Below, one piece after another: positions 52,885-60,847 of a stretch of 64,000 nt of DNA (its first letter is position 1; every line of letters starts with the position of its first letter). The notes beneath the pieces are model-generated. The model was not told the origin of the DNA and did not search any database. It saw nothing but the letters and a program-made list of their open reading frames with translations. The position numbers and the translations under genes are program-made. This stretch comes from Flavobacteriaceae bacterium D16 (GTDB taxonomy: Bacteria; Bacteroidota; Bacteroidia; Flavobacteriales; Flavobacteriaceae), in the NCBI GenBank assembly GCA_021295155.1, contig JAJTJC010000035.1, positions 1,178,001-1,242,000 on the forward strand, written 5' to 3'.

Positions 52885-53748
52885 TCAGGCGAATCCTGTA
52901 GCGTGCTTTTTGATTTTGGGGATACTTAACAGTGGCAGATTACTTTCGCCCTTCATCCTCTTAACCAGGTCCCTATGCCAGATACTTGAAAGTAAGTGGT
53001 GTTCTTCCCTTTCCAGCATGGCGAGAATATCAGCTTTTACTTCGTATAAGTAGTCCATCAAAAAGGTATAGACATCCTCGGCAAATCGCAGTTCAAAATG
53101 GAGCTTTGGATAATCCACTTTTTGTGCCAGCATTTCTTTAAACCATTCCATCTGGTCTTCTCCGGCGTATTCATCCTTGGTAGAAACATGAAATACCTTA
53201 ATATCCGCATCAAAAAGTATAGCCCATTGGGTAATAGCATGAATGGCATAAATATCGGCCTGTTCAAATGCAGTTGCGTAAACAATGGTTTCAATATTGT
53301 CGTATTCATGGCCCTGAGGTAATAGCATAACCGGTACATGAGATTTTTCAATCAATCCGCTAGCCGTACTCCCTATAAAGAGGTCACGCATCAGGGAACT
53401 TCCTTTTTTCCCGGCCAAAATCATCCCCGCCTCGTATTCCTCAGCTTTTTCGAGGATGCTCACGGAAGCAATGCTATTCTCATCTACTACCGTGATTAGT
53501 TTCTTTTGATCTGGTTCTACTGAAAGGTGTGCCAGGCAGAATTCCCTAAGTTTTTCTGCATGTTTATAAAATGCAGCTTCCTCCATTCTTGCATAGGCGA
53601 TACTCACCGTACTAATGAATGTGGCATTAATATCAAAAACATGGATTACGTATAGGGGGACATCCATTTTTTGGCTGAGGTTCCAGGCGAACTTAAGGGC
53701 AGGTACCGAATTGGGGGAATAATCTGTGGCATACAACAAGGATTTCAT
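52885..53748 (-). CDS. Universal stress protein, two UspA domains (fourth)
   Basis: 287 residues from ATG 53748 (MKSLLYATDYSPNS), a normal UspA start; residues upstream to 53796 show no similarity. ATP signature GKKGSSLMRDLFIGS near residue 129; second domain degenerate with LEREEHHLLSSIWHRDLVKRM. It is more distant from the three USPs at 37-39 kb. Heads an operon running to 50.96 kb. Confidence 0.9.
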   Translation of the reverse strand: MKSLLYATDYSPNSVPALKFAWNLSQKMDVPLYVIHVFDINATFISTVSIAYARMEEAAFYKHAEKLREFCLAHLSVEPDQKKLITVVDENSIASVSILEKAEEYEAGMILAGKKGSSLMRDLFIGSTASGLIEKSHVPVMLLPQGHEYDNIETIVYATAFEQADIYAIHAITQWAILFDADIKVFHVSTKDEYAGEDQMEWFKEMLAQKVDYPKLHFELRFAEDVYTFLMDYLYEVKADILAMLEREEHHLLSSIWHRDLVKRMKGESNLPLLSIPKIKKHATGFA

Positions 53749-53802
53749 CTGCTCGTCTTTTAGGTTACAATGCAAACTATTAAAAAGGCCTTCCAAATGA
53801 AA

Positions 53803-53814
53803 TGACGGTAATCA
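53803..53814 (-). promoter_or_regulatory. FNR-like operator, USP4 operon
   Basis: TGACGGTAATCA. TAGTTTGC (53779-53772, minus) begins 29.5 bp from the centre; it contains TAnTTTG, one base shorter than the ideal box. Confidence 0.65.
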
Positions 53815-53842
53815 GTTTCACAAGGCTAGCGGCAATATTACA

Positions 53843-53854
53843 TGACAAAGGTCA
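53843..53854 (+). promoter_or_regulatory. FNR-like operator, ArsC/Spx-like operon
   Basis: TGACAAAGGTCA (within ATGAC-AAAG-GTCAT). TAACTTTA (53878-53885; 7 of 8) begins exactly 29.5 bp from the centre, 56 bp before the ATG at 53941. Confidence 0.75.
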
Positions 53855-53940
53855 TTTTTACAGTTCGAGAGTTGCGCTAACTTTAACAAAACCACATCCG
53901 GTACCCCTTGAAATACCGGGTTTGTATTAAAATTTTCGCC

Positions 53941-54306
53941 ATGGGAGAAATTGCCACATCAGATCGTCAAATTACCCTCTTTTATAATTCAAAGAGCAGT
54001 CGTGCCAAACAAACACTGGCCTATGCCAAAGCCGAAGGACTACCTATCCAGGAAATTGATGTATTAAGAACTCCGGTTACCGGTACCCAGATCATAGAAA
54101 TAGCGGATAGATTGGGTATTAAGGTATCCGAATTGGTTAACCAGGATCATCCAACCTACAGCACAAAGTTCAATAAGGCAGATCTTTCTTCCGAAGATTG
54201 GATTAAAATGATCCAGAACAATCCAGATATAATGAAACAACCCATTGCCATAAGAGGGAATATCACTATACTGGTAGAAACACCATCGGACATTATTAAA
54301 ATCTGA
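53941..54306 (+). CDS. ArsC/Spx-family thioredoxin-fold protein lacking the catalytic cysteine
   Basis: 121 residues from ATG 53941. The ArsC/Spx layout is clear: QITLFYNSKSSRAKQTLAYAKAEG (by ends, about 10-33), IQEIDVLRTPVTGTQI, and the late PIAIRGN loop (about 104-110). In ArsC the first loop carries the active Cys; here it reads YNSKSSRAK with no Cys anywhere in the protein. It therefore cannot be an arsenate reductase or a redox-switching Spx and may act by protein binding. First of an operon with CDP-alcohol transferase and GyrI-like genes. Confidence 0.82.
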   Translation: MGEIATSDRQITLFYNSKSSRAKQTLAYAKAEGLPIQEIDVLRTPVTGTQIIEIADRLGIKVSELVNQDHPTYSTKFNKADLSSEDWIKMIQNNPDIMKQPIAIRGNITILVETPSDIIKI

Positions 54307-54317
54307 ATTAAGGATTT

Positions 54318-54920
54318 ATGCGATTTTTCAAGGACTTCAATATTGCGGACTGGTTTTCCTTCTACCGCATTTTTGCGATCCCCATCCTTATTATTTTTAT
54401 CTGGCTTGGTGAACGAGAATTGTTCTCCTGGTTTATGCTGATAAGCTACTCTACAGATGCTATTGATGGCTACCTCGCCCGAAAATTGAAGATCACCAGT
54501 GCACGCGGTTCCCAGCTCGATTCCTATGGGGACCAACTTACCCTGATCATTGCTTTATTTGGCCTGCTTATTTTTGAATACGATTTCATGCGGGAGAATT
54601 TTATCCTGATCCTTATCGCCTTTACCCCTTACATTATCCAGATGCTTATCGCCTTAAACAAATACGGCAGGGCAACTGCATTTCACACCTATCTTGCAAA
54701 ATTATCCGCAATTACGCAGGCAGCCTTTGTGCTTTGGATACTATTTTTTGGACCGGTTTATTGGTTATTCTATACCATGATCATCCTGGGTGTTATCGAA
54801 ACCATCGAAGAAATTACCTTAATTACTATGTACGACAAATGGGTTGAAGGAGTAAAGGGTATTTATTGGGCAAAACGCGACCCAAGAAGGAAGGCAAATA
54901 AGTCAGAGAGTAATGAGTAA
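54318..54920 (+). CDS. CDP-alcohol phosphatidyltransferase
   Basis: 200-residue integral membrane enzyme with the complete CDP-alcohol motif: D47-x2-D50-G51-x2-A54-R55-x8-G64-x3-D68-x3-D72, and several membrane helices. Forms a phospholipid headgroup linkage; which alcohol (glycerol-3-P, inositol-P, serine) cannot be told. Overlaps the GyrI-like gene by 8 bp. Confidence 0.93.
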   Translation: MRFFKDFNIADWFSFYRIFAIPILIIFIWLGERELFSWFMLISYSTDAIDGYLARKLKITSARGSQLDSYGDQLTLIIALFGLLIFEYDFMRENFILILIAFTPYIIQMLIALNKYGRATAFHTYLAKLSAITQAAFVLWILFFGPVYWLFYTMIILGVIETIEEITLITMYDKWVEGVKGIYWAKRDPRRKANKSESNE

Positions 54921-55521
54921 AAGAGACCTAAAAAAAGAACTTAAGTCCTTTTATCAACCCCGCCAATCCAAGGTGGTTACCGTTGATGTTCCCAGATTTA
55001 GTTTTCTTATGATCGACGGAAAAGGAGATCCCAATACGGCTATCGAATACAAACAAGCCGTTGAGGCCCTTTTTTCCTTATCCTACACTCTGAAGTTCAT
55101 TGTTAAAAAAGGGCTCTTGGGCATTGATTATGGGGTAATGCCGCTGGAAGGCCTATGGTGGGCTGAGGATATGGAGAATTTTGAAAATATCCCTAAGGAC
55201 GATTGGTTTTGGACGGCTATGATCATGCAACCTGAAATGATTAGCCAGGAACTTGTAACAGAAGCTACGGAAAACCTTAAAAAGAAGAAAGAGCTGCCGG
55301 CACTTGAAAAAGTTAGATTTGAAGCTTTTGAAGAAGGTAGAGTGGCACAAACACTTCATATAGGGCCCTTTTCAGAAGAGGGCCCAACGATAAGGAAGGT
55401 TCATGAATATATTGAGGAAATGGGATTTGCTCCCAATGGCAAACATCATGAGATCTATCTGTCCGATATTCGTCGGGCTGCACCTGAAAAGTGGAAAACC
55501 ATTATCCGACAGCCTTATTGA
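54913..55521 (+). CDS. GyrI-like small-molecule-binding protein
   Basis: 202 residues matching the GyrI-like domain of YdhR/Lin2189-type stand-alone proteins: VPRFSFLMIDGKGDPNTAIEY near 26-46 and the C-terminal EGPTIRKVHEYIEEMGFAPNGKHHEIYLSDIRRAAPEKWKTIIR (by ends). Expected to bind a small hydrophobic or toxic molecule. It lacks the DNA-binding domain of MerR-type BmrR regulators. Third gene of the ArsC/Spx-like operon. Confidence 0.85.
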   Translation: MSKRDLKKELKSFYQPRQSKVVTVDVPRFSFLMIDGKGDPNTAIEYKQAVEALFSLSYTLKFIVKKGLLGIDYGVMPLEGLWWAEDMENFENIPKDDWFWTAMIMQPEMISQELVTEATENLKKKKELPALEKVRFEAFEEGRVAQTLHIGPFSEEGPTIRKVHEYIEEMGFAPNGKHHEIYLSDIRRAAPEKWKTIIRQPY

Positions 55522-55524
55522 TCC

Positions 55525-56520
55525 TTAGGGAGAATTATCTTCGTTTTTAGCAGCCTTTCGCTCTTCCCTTTCCAATTTCTTAAAATATCCTCTTGTCAGG
55601 AAATTGTGTTTCAGGGCTTCCATATTCTCGTTGAATTTGGCTGTTCCCTCCTCAATGTTTTTCATGGTAACAGACAGTCGCTTTACCAGGGTGGTATCCT
55701 GAGTAAGATAATTAAAAGCCCCGCTGCTTTCACTCAAGCCTTTTACCAGGGTATCTAACTCCCGGGTTACCTCAGTCATATTTTTACTGGACGCTTCCAG
55801 ATTAACCAATATTTCCTTTACGCGCCTTCCACTTAAAGTATCTGTTAGTAAAACATTAGCTATGCTTTCCCTGCCCTTCATACCCTTGGCCAGGCTGTTG
55901 AGTTCCCTGAACATGATGTCGGCCTCTCCACTGGCTCTCCGCAGGTGGTATATCGTTTGTTCCAGATTCCGGGCCATGGTAGTATCATTAAGAAGTCTGC
56001 CTAAAGTACCTTTGCCCTGCCTTAAAGAAGTTGTTACCTTGAGAAGATCTGCAGTCAGCAAGGCCGCATTCTCATTGGTAACATTAAGTGTACTCATCAT
56101 ATCCTTAGCGCCAATTCGGCTGTAGGAAGTTATCCGGCCTCCATCCTGTACCAGAGGTCCAATACCGTTTCCAGGAACAATATTGACAATCATACTGCCT
56201 ACCAATCCGTCAGAACCAATTGTCGCGATTGCATCAGTCTTGATGTGCGATTGCATTTTTTCCTGAACCAGCATCAGAACGCGAATCAGGGTATCGTTTA
56301 CCATGTCAATATCCCTTACGGTACCTACATTAATACCTGCATAACGGACATTATTACCCTTCTGGAGGCCGTTCACATTTTTAAAGACTGTTTCTATGGT
56401 AAAGTTCTGACCAAACATGTTTTGGCGGTTGCCAATTAAATAAGAGGCAAGAACAAGTAATGCGGTCCCGAGGATCACAAAAACACCTAATCTGAATTTT
56501 TGAACAGTAGATTTTTCCAT
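55525..56520 (-). CDS. MlaD-family protein (MCE domain)
   Basis: 331 residues. N-terminal membrane anchor (about 12-30) then one MCE domain (about 35-115; FKNVNGLQKGNNVRYAGINVGTVRDI) and a long helical stretch (to about 331) likely forming a needle-like extension. Substrate-binding part of a lipid ABC system with the ATPase and permease upstream (3 bp gap). Convergent with the GyrI-like gene. Confidence 0.92.
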   Translation of the reverse strand: MEKSTVQKFRLGVFVILGTALLVLASYLIGNRQNMFGQNFTIETVFKNVNGLQKGNNVRYAGINVGTVRDIDMVNDTLIRVLMLVQEKMQSHIKTDAIATIGSDGLVGSMIVNIVPGNGIGPLVQDGGRITSYSRIGAKDMMSTLNVTNENAALLTADLLKVTTSLRQGKGTLGRLLNDTTMARNLEQTIYHLRRASGEADIMFRELNSLAKGMKGRESIANVLLTDTLSGRRVKEILVNLEASSKNMTEVTRELDTLVKGLSESSGAFNYLTQDTTLVKRLSVTMKNIEEGTAKFNENMEALKHNFLTRGYFKKLEREERKAAKNEDNSP

Positions 56521-56523
56521 ATC

Positions 56524-57306
56524 CTATTTCTTAAAAAACGCTTCTACCTTAGGGTCTTTGGAAAGCAAAAGTTCCTCATAAGTCCCCTCGGCATAATTAA
56601 CCCCATCTACCAGCAGAATCATACGCTCCGAAATAACCCTGGCGCAATCCACATCGTGGGTGATTATAAGCGATGAGGTTCCATATTGCTCCTGAATGTT
56701 ACGCATCAGTTCAATAATCTCCTTGGCTGTTATCGGGTCCAAACCGCTAGTAGGTTCATCATATAATATAATCTTGGGTCTCAGGATCAAGGTCCTGGCC
56801 AATGCTACCCGCCTTTTCATACCACCGGATAATTCCTCAGGCATCAGTTCCATGGTATGAGCCAATCCTACACTTTCCAATGCTTCCTGTACCAAAGGCA
56901 GGGTATTGTTAATCATCCCCAGTTTCTCCCGGTGCCTCCGCATAGGAAATTCCAGGTTTTCCCGTACTGTCATGGAATCATAAAGGGCACTTCCCTGAAA
57001 GAGAAAGCCTATATCCGATCTGAGTATATCCAGTGCTTCCCTGTCCAGCTTAGTAATTTCATTGCCCATTACGGAAATCCTCCCTTTATCTGGTTTCATA
57101 AGTCCAACCAGGCATTTTATCATCACAGACTTACCAGAACCTGATTTCCCCATTACTACCAGGTTTTCCCCTTTTAATAGCTTCATATTAAAGCCGTTAA
57201 GCACATGATTGTCCCCAAAGCTTTTATAAAGGCCTTCTATCCGGATCATCACCTCCTGAGAGTCCTCTTTATTCAGTAGAGTCGTATGTGAAGACGAAGT
57301 TTTCAT
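56524..57306 (-). CDS. MlaF-type ABC transporter ATPase (copy 2)
   Basis: 260 residues. Walker A GKSGSGKS (about 53-60), signature LSGGMKRRVALARTL and Walker B IILYDEPTSGLDP. It starts at the stop of the permease gene (ATGA overlap). Middle member of an MlaEFD operon. Confidence 0.94.
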   Translation of the reverse strand: MKTSSSHTTLLNKEDSQEVMIRIEGLYKSFGDNHVLNGFNMKLLKGENLVVMGKSGSGKSVMIKCLVGLMKPDKGRISVMGNEITKLDREALDILRSDIGFLFQGSALYDSMTVRENLEFPMRRHREKLGMINNTLPLVQEALESVGLAHTMELMPEELSGGMKRRVALARTLILRPKIILYDEPTSGLDPITAKEIIELMRNIQEQYGTSSLIITHDVDCARVISERMILLVDGVNYAEGTYEELLLSKDPKVEAFFKK

Positions 57307-58085
57307 AATTCATAAAAAATATCGGAGATAAAAACAGCGATGAAGTCGATCACAAATAGCAGCATGGAAGTAAAAACTACTGCGGTGTTGGCGGCAAGGC
57401 CTACCCCGGCAGTCCCCTTTTTACTGTAATACCCTTTAAAACAACCAACCAACCCAATTGCAAAACCAAAAAAGAAAGACTTTATAGTAGCGGGAACCAA
57501 ATCACCATACTCAAGTGCATCAAAAACCCGATTGAAATAAAGCTGGAATGACACACCACCTTTAAAGTTCTCAACCAGGGCAGAACCATAAAGGGCTACT
57601 GCATCTCCGAGGATAACCAAAAGGGGAAGCATCAGTGTTGTGGCCAGAATCCTGGTTACCACTAAATACTTAAAGGGATTGGTACCGGATACTTCCATGG
57701 CATCAATTTGTTCTGTAACCCGCATAGATCCCAGTTCAGCACCAATACCAGAAGCAATACGTCCCGCACATACCAAAGCAGTAATAACAGGGCCTAATTC
57801 GCGTACAATAGAAATCCCCACCATGTCCGGCATCCAGGATACAGCACCAAATTCTACCAGGGTGGGTCTGGACTGAAGTGTAAGGACCAGGCCAATAATA
57901 AAACCGGTTACCAATACTAGGGATAAAGAACGGTTACCCATATTATAGCACTGCCGGAGCAGCTCCTTGAATTCAAAGGGAGGCTTGACCGCTTCTTTAA
58001 AGAATCGACCGGCAAACAGGGACATTTCACCAATCTCCACAAAGAAATGGCGCATCCCCACGGATATGGGTTTTGCCGTATTCAT
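57303..58085 (-). CDS. MlaE-type ABC transporter permease (copy 2)
   Basis: 260 residues with the MlaE signature GSMRVTEQIDAMEVSGTNPFKYLV and membrane helices as in copy 1. Unlike copy 1 it is followed by an mlaD gene and lies in the stress island with its own operator. A set dedicated to lipid maintenance under the island's inducing condition is plausible (inference). Confidence 0.93.
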   Translation of the reverse strand: MNTAKPISVGMRHFFVEIGEMSLFAGRFFKEAVKPPFEFKELLRQCYNMGNRSLSLVLVTGFIIGLVLTLQSRPTLVEFGAVSWMPDMVGISIVRELGPVITALVCAGRIASGIGAELGSMRVTEQIDAMEVSGTNPFKYLVVTRILATTLMLPLLVILGDAVALYGSALVENFKGGVSFQLYFNRVFDALEYGDLVPATIKSFFFGFAIGLVGCFKGYYSKKGTAGVGLAANTAVVFTSMLLFVIDFIAVFISDIFYEL

Positions 58086-58145
58086 CCGGGTATATTATAG
58101 TGGCTGGGTACTTTCAAAGGTACCGAATCAGATACAGGGTCAAAA

Positions 58146-58157
58146 TGACATAAATCA
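58146..58157 (-). promoter_or_regulatory. FNR-like operator, MlaEFD operon
   Basis: TGACATAAATCA. A perfect TACCTTTG box (58122-58115, minus) begins exactly 29.5 bp from the centre, 30 bp before the permease ATG. Confidence 0.85.
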
Positions 58158-58168
58158 TGCCCAAAGAA

Positions 58169-58180
58169 TGACCAATGTCA
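58169..58180 (+). promoter_or_regulatory. FNR-like operator, coiled-coil / permease operon
   Basis: TGACCAATGTCA within AATGAC-CAAT-GTCATT. TAGATTTA (58204-58211; 7 of 8) begins exactly 29.5 bp from the centre, 24 bp before the ATG at 58235. Confidence 0.8.
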
Positions 58181-58234
58181 TTTTATAAGACACCCAAACC
58201 CCCTAGATTTACGGTATATCTAACGATTTACAAT

Positions 58235-58630
58235 ATGAATAATATGCAAACCAAACCCATCTTTAACGAGGACATTCATTTTGAGCACCAGCAATGGGAA
58301 AGAGAGCTCGATTTTTATGATGATGAGATCAAGATTTTCAAGAACCGCCTTGCAGAAATCCTACACAAAAGTGAGGACAAGGAATTCCTGATAAAACTGG
58401 ACCATTTTGAAAATCGATTCAGGATTCACCATTCTAAAATCGAAGCTTTCAAGCAACGTATCCGGGCACATGAACTCAATATGTCCAGGCACTATGAAGC
58501 AGGTGAAAATACCATGGACCGTGTATTGTATGATTACCATGTGGATTTCAGGGAACAAATGCAGACGGAACGAGAAATGTATAATGAACTTAAAAAGGAG
58601 TTTTTCGATTTTATGACGAAGAACTACTAA
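58235..58630 (+). CDS. Coiled-coil protein, unknown
   Basis: 131 residues from ATG 58235. Almost entirely helical with heptad character and many His/Glu/Phe (NEDIHFEHQQWERELDFYDDEI, by ends). No membrane segment and no family recognised. Followed by the AI-2E-type permease 19 bp downstream, probably one transcript with its own operator. Confidence 0.7.
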   Translation: MNNMQTKPIFNEDIHFEHQQWERELDFYDDEIKIFKNRLAEILHKSEDKEFLIKLDHFENRFRIHHSKIEAFKQRIRAHELNMSRHYEAGENTMDRVLYDYHVDFREQMQTEREMYNELKKEFFDFMTKNY

Positions 58631-58648
58631 GTTTTATTAAAAACCATC

Positions 58649-59776
58649 ATGAGGAATGCGGGTATTAGCTTGAAGAATATTTTCTATTTCCTCGGAATCA
58701 GCACCTTGGTGGTGTGGATTACTATTACCGCCAGGGTGGTCCTGATCCCGGTCTTGTTCAGCATTTTGCTTGCCCTTTTCCTTAATCCTATTGTTAATTT
58801 CTACGAGAAGTATATCCGGAATAAAATTCTGTCGATACTGGCATCGTATATCACGGCAGTAATCCCTTTTCTGCTTATCATCGGCTTCTTTTTTAACCAG
58901 TCCAGAATCTTGTTTGGAAGCTTGCCATCCTCCAGGGATAAACTCAAGGAGAAAATGACGCTACTGATGGACTGGGTGGATGAGAAGTTCAAACTGGATG
59001 CAGAATCAACCGCACAATGGGTTGATGAGAACATCAATTCTATGGTAGATGTCCCGGTCGATTTTGTTCGTGAAAGCCTGACCTCTACCACCACTGTGAT
59101 GGCCCATTTGGTTCTTATAATTGTACTTACCTTTTTCCTACTACTGTACCGGGTTAGTTTTAAAAACTTTTTACTTTCCCAGGTAGGGCCTGATGAACGC
59201 AATAAGCTGGAAGCACTTTTTATTAAAATCCAGTTCCTCACCAAACGCTACCTCATGGGTCAGGGAATAGTTATCCTTATACTCGGTATATTAATAGGTA
59301 CAGGACTTTGGATAATTGGAGTACCCTATCCTTATTTCTGGGGTTTCCTTGCAGGATTCCTGGAGATAATCCCCTATGTTGGGACTACAATCGGGGTGGT
59401 CTTACCCTTCTCCTATATGCTCATCATTTCAGATACCTTATGGCAACCGTTTGCAGTAGTAGGGCTCTACATTCTGATCCAGCAGATAGAAGGCAACTTA
59501 ATCTCACCCAATGTCATGGGGCCTAGTATTAAAATCAATCCCCTCTTTATCATTATGGGCTTGTTTATTGGTGCAATTGTTTGGGGTATTCCTGGTATGA
59601 TCCTGGCACTTCCTGTCCTGGCTATCACCAAGGAAATACTAAGGGGGTTCGACCGCACTGCTCCGTTAAGCTACCTGATGGAAAACGGTCTGTCTCGAAA
59701 GAGTGGTATTTTCCTCAGCAAGTTTGATTCCGAGAAATTCCGGCTGATCAAACCTTTGATGAAAAAGGAGGAGTAG
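58649..59776 (+). CDS. AI-2E-family transporter
   Basis: 375-residue membrane protein of the AI-2E/PerM family: eight helices, GILIGTGLWIIGVPYPYFWGFLAGFLEIIPYVGTTIGVV (by ends, about 220-255) and GPSIKINPLFIIMGLFIGAIVWGIPGMILALP near 293-325. Members export quorum signal AI-2 or act as Na+/H+ exchangers; which applies here is not known. Second gene of the 58.2-59.8 kb unit. Confidence 0.92.
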   Translation: MRNAGISLKNIFYFLGISTLVVWITITARVVLIPVLFSILLALFLNPIVNFYEKYIRNKILSILASYITAVIPFLLIIGFFFNQSRILFGSLPSSRDKLKEKMTLLMDWVDEKFKLDAESTAQWVDENINSMVDVPVDFVRESLTSTTTVMAHLVLIIVLTFFLLLYRVSFKNFLLSQVGPDERNKLEALFIKIQFLTKRYLMGQGIVILILGILIGTGLWIIGVPYPYFWGFLAGFLEIIPYVGTTIGVVLPFSYMLIISDTLWQPFAVVGLYILIQQIEGNLISPNVMGPSIKINPLFIIMGLFIGAIVWGIPGMILALPVLAITKEILRGFDRTAPLSYLMENGLSRKSGIFLSKFDSEKFRLIKPLMKKEE

Positions 59777-59899
59777 CCTATTTCACAGGCTGATCCCGCT
59801 AGCCTTTGGAATATATAATTGATCTACAGCAAAAAGAATATTCCATTGAAGCAATTTTCTTAATATTTTCGCGCATCTTAGTCGCACTGTTACCAATCC

Positions 59900-60847
59900 A
59901 TGTTTAGAGAACAGTTAAACAAATGGGGGAAAGAAGGCAGGCCTTTTGTTTTTCTAATTGATTTTGAACAGAAAAAACCAAAAGCCTGGCCAATAGATGA
60001 ATGTCCGGAAAGTTTTAAATACAACTTTAACGGGCTAACCAATGTAAAGAACAAGCTTAACGGTATAAAGAGCTTCAATTTCTCTAAAACCATAATTGAC
60101 AAAGACCAATACCAATCAAAATTTGATAAGGTAAAAGATCATCTTCATCACGGAAACAGCTATCTGGTAAACCTAACCGTTTCCAACCAACTGGAAACCA
60201 ACTTAAGCCTGGAGGAAATATTTCATAACTCGGTATCCAAATATAAGGTGTGGTTTCAAAATGAGTTTGTTTGTTTCTCTCCTGAATCATTTGTGCAGAT
60301 TAAAAATAACCGCATTTGTACCTTTCCCATGAAAGGCACCATTAATGCGGATATTGAAGATGCCGAAAACCGGATACTGGCCGACAAAAAAGAACAGGCA
60401 GAACATGCCACAATTGTAGATCTGTTGCGGAATGATCTGAGCAAGGTAGCCACCAAGGTCATGGTCAATAAATACCGCTATTATGAAGTGATTAACTCCA
60501 ATTCCAAAAACCTCGGACAGGTCAGTTCAGAAATTTGCGGTACGCTCCCTGATAATTTTGAAAGTGTGATAGGTGATATCATATGGGAGCTATTACCTGC
60601 CGGGTCCATTTCGGGAGCACCAAAGAAAAAGACTGTTCAAATCATACAAGAAGTAGAAGGAATGGAGCGTGGGTATTATACCGGAATTGCTGGTTATTTT
60701 GATGGGAAAAACCTGGATAGCTGTATATTGATCCGTTATATAGATCAAAACTTTGCCTATAAGAGCGGAGGGGGTATAACCTATTTGAGTTCAATGGAGG
60801 AAGAATATCAGGAACTGATAGATAAGATATATGTCCCGATTTATTGA
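59900..60847 (+). CDS. pabB: Aminodeoxychorismate synthase component I-like (PabB / anthranilate synthase I family)
   Basis: 315 residues covering only the chorismate-binding core: AGSISGAPKKKTVQIIQEVEGMERGYYTGIAGYFDG near 235-270 and IRYIDQNFAYKSGGGITYLS near 282-301. The usual N-terminal domain (about 150 residues) is missing, as in many Bacteroidota. Makes 4-amino-4-deoxychorismate for folate. It overlaps the aminotransferase gene by 17 bp, so the two work together. Confidence 0.92.
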   Translation: MFREQLNKWGKEGRPFVFLIDFEQKKPKAWPIDECPESFKYNFNGLTNVKNKLNGIKSFNFSKTIIDKDQYQSKFDKVKDHLHHGNSYLVNLTVSNQLETNLSLEEIFHNSVSKYKVWFQNEFVCFSPESFVQIKNNRICTFPMKGTINADIEDAENRILADKKEQAEHATIVDLLRNDLSKVATKVMVNKYRYYEVINSNSKNLGQVSSEICGTLPDNFESVIGDIIWELLPAGSISGAPKKKTVQIIQEVEGMERGYYTGIAGYFDGKNLDSCILIRYIDQNFAYKSGGGITYLSSMEEEYQELIDKIYVPIY

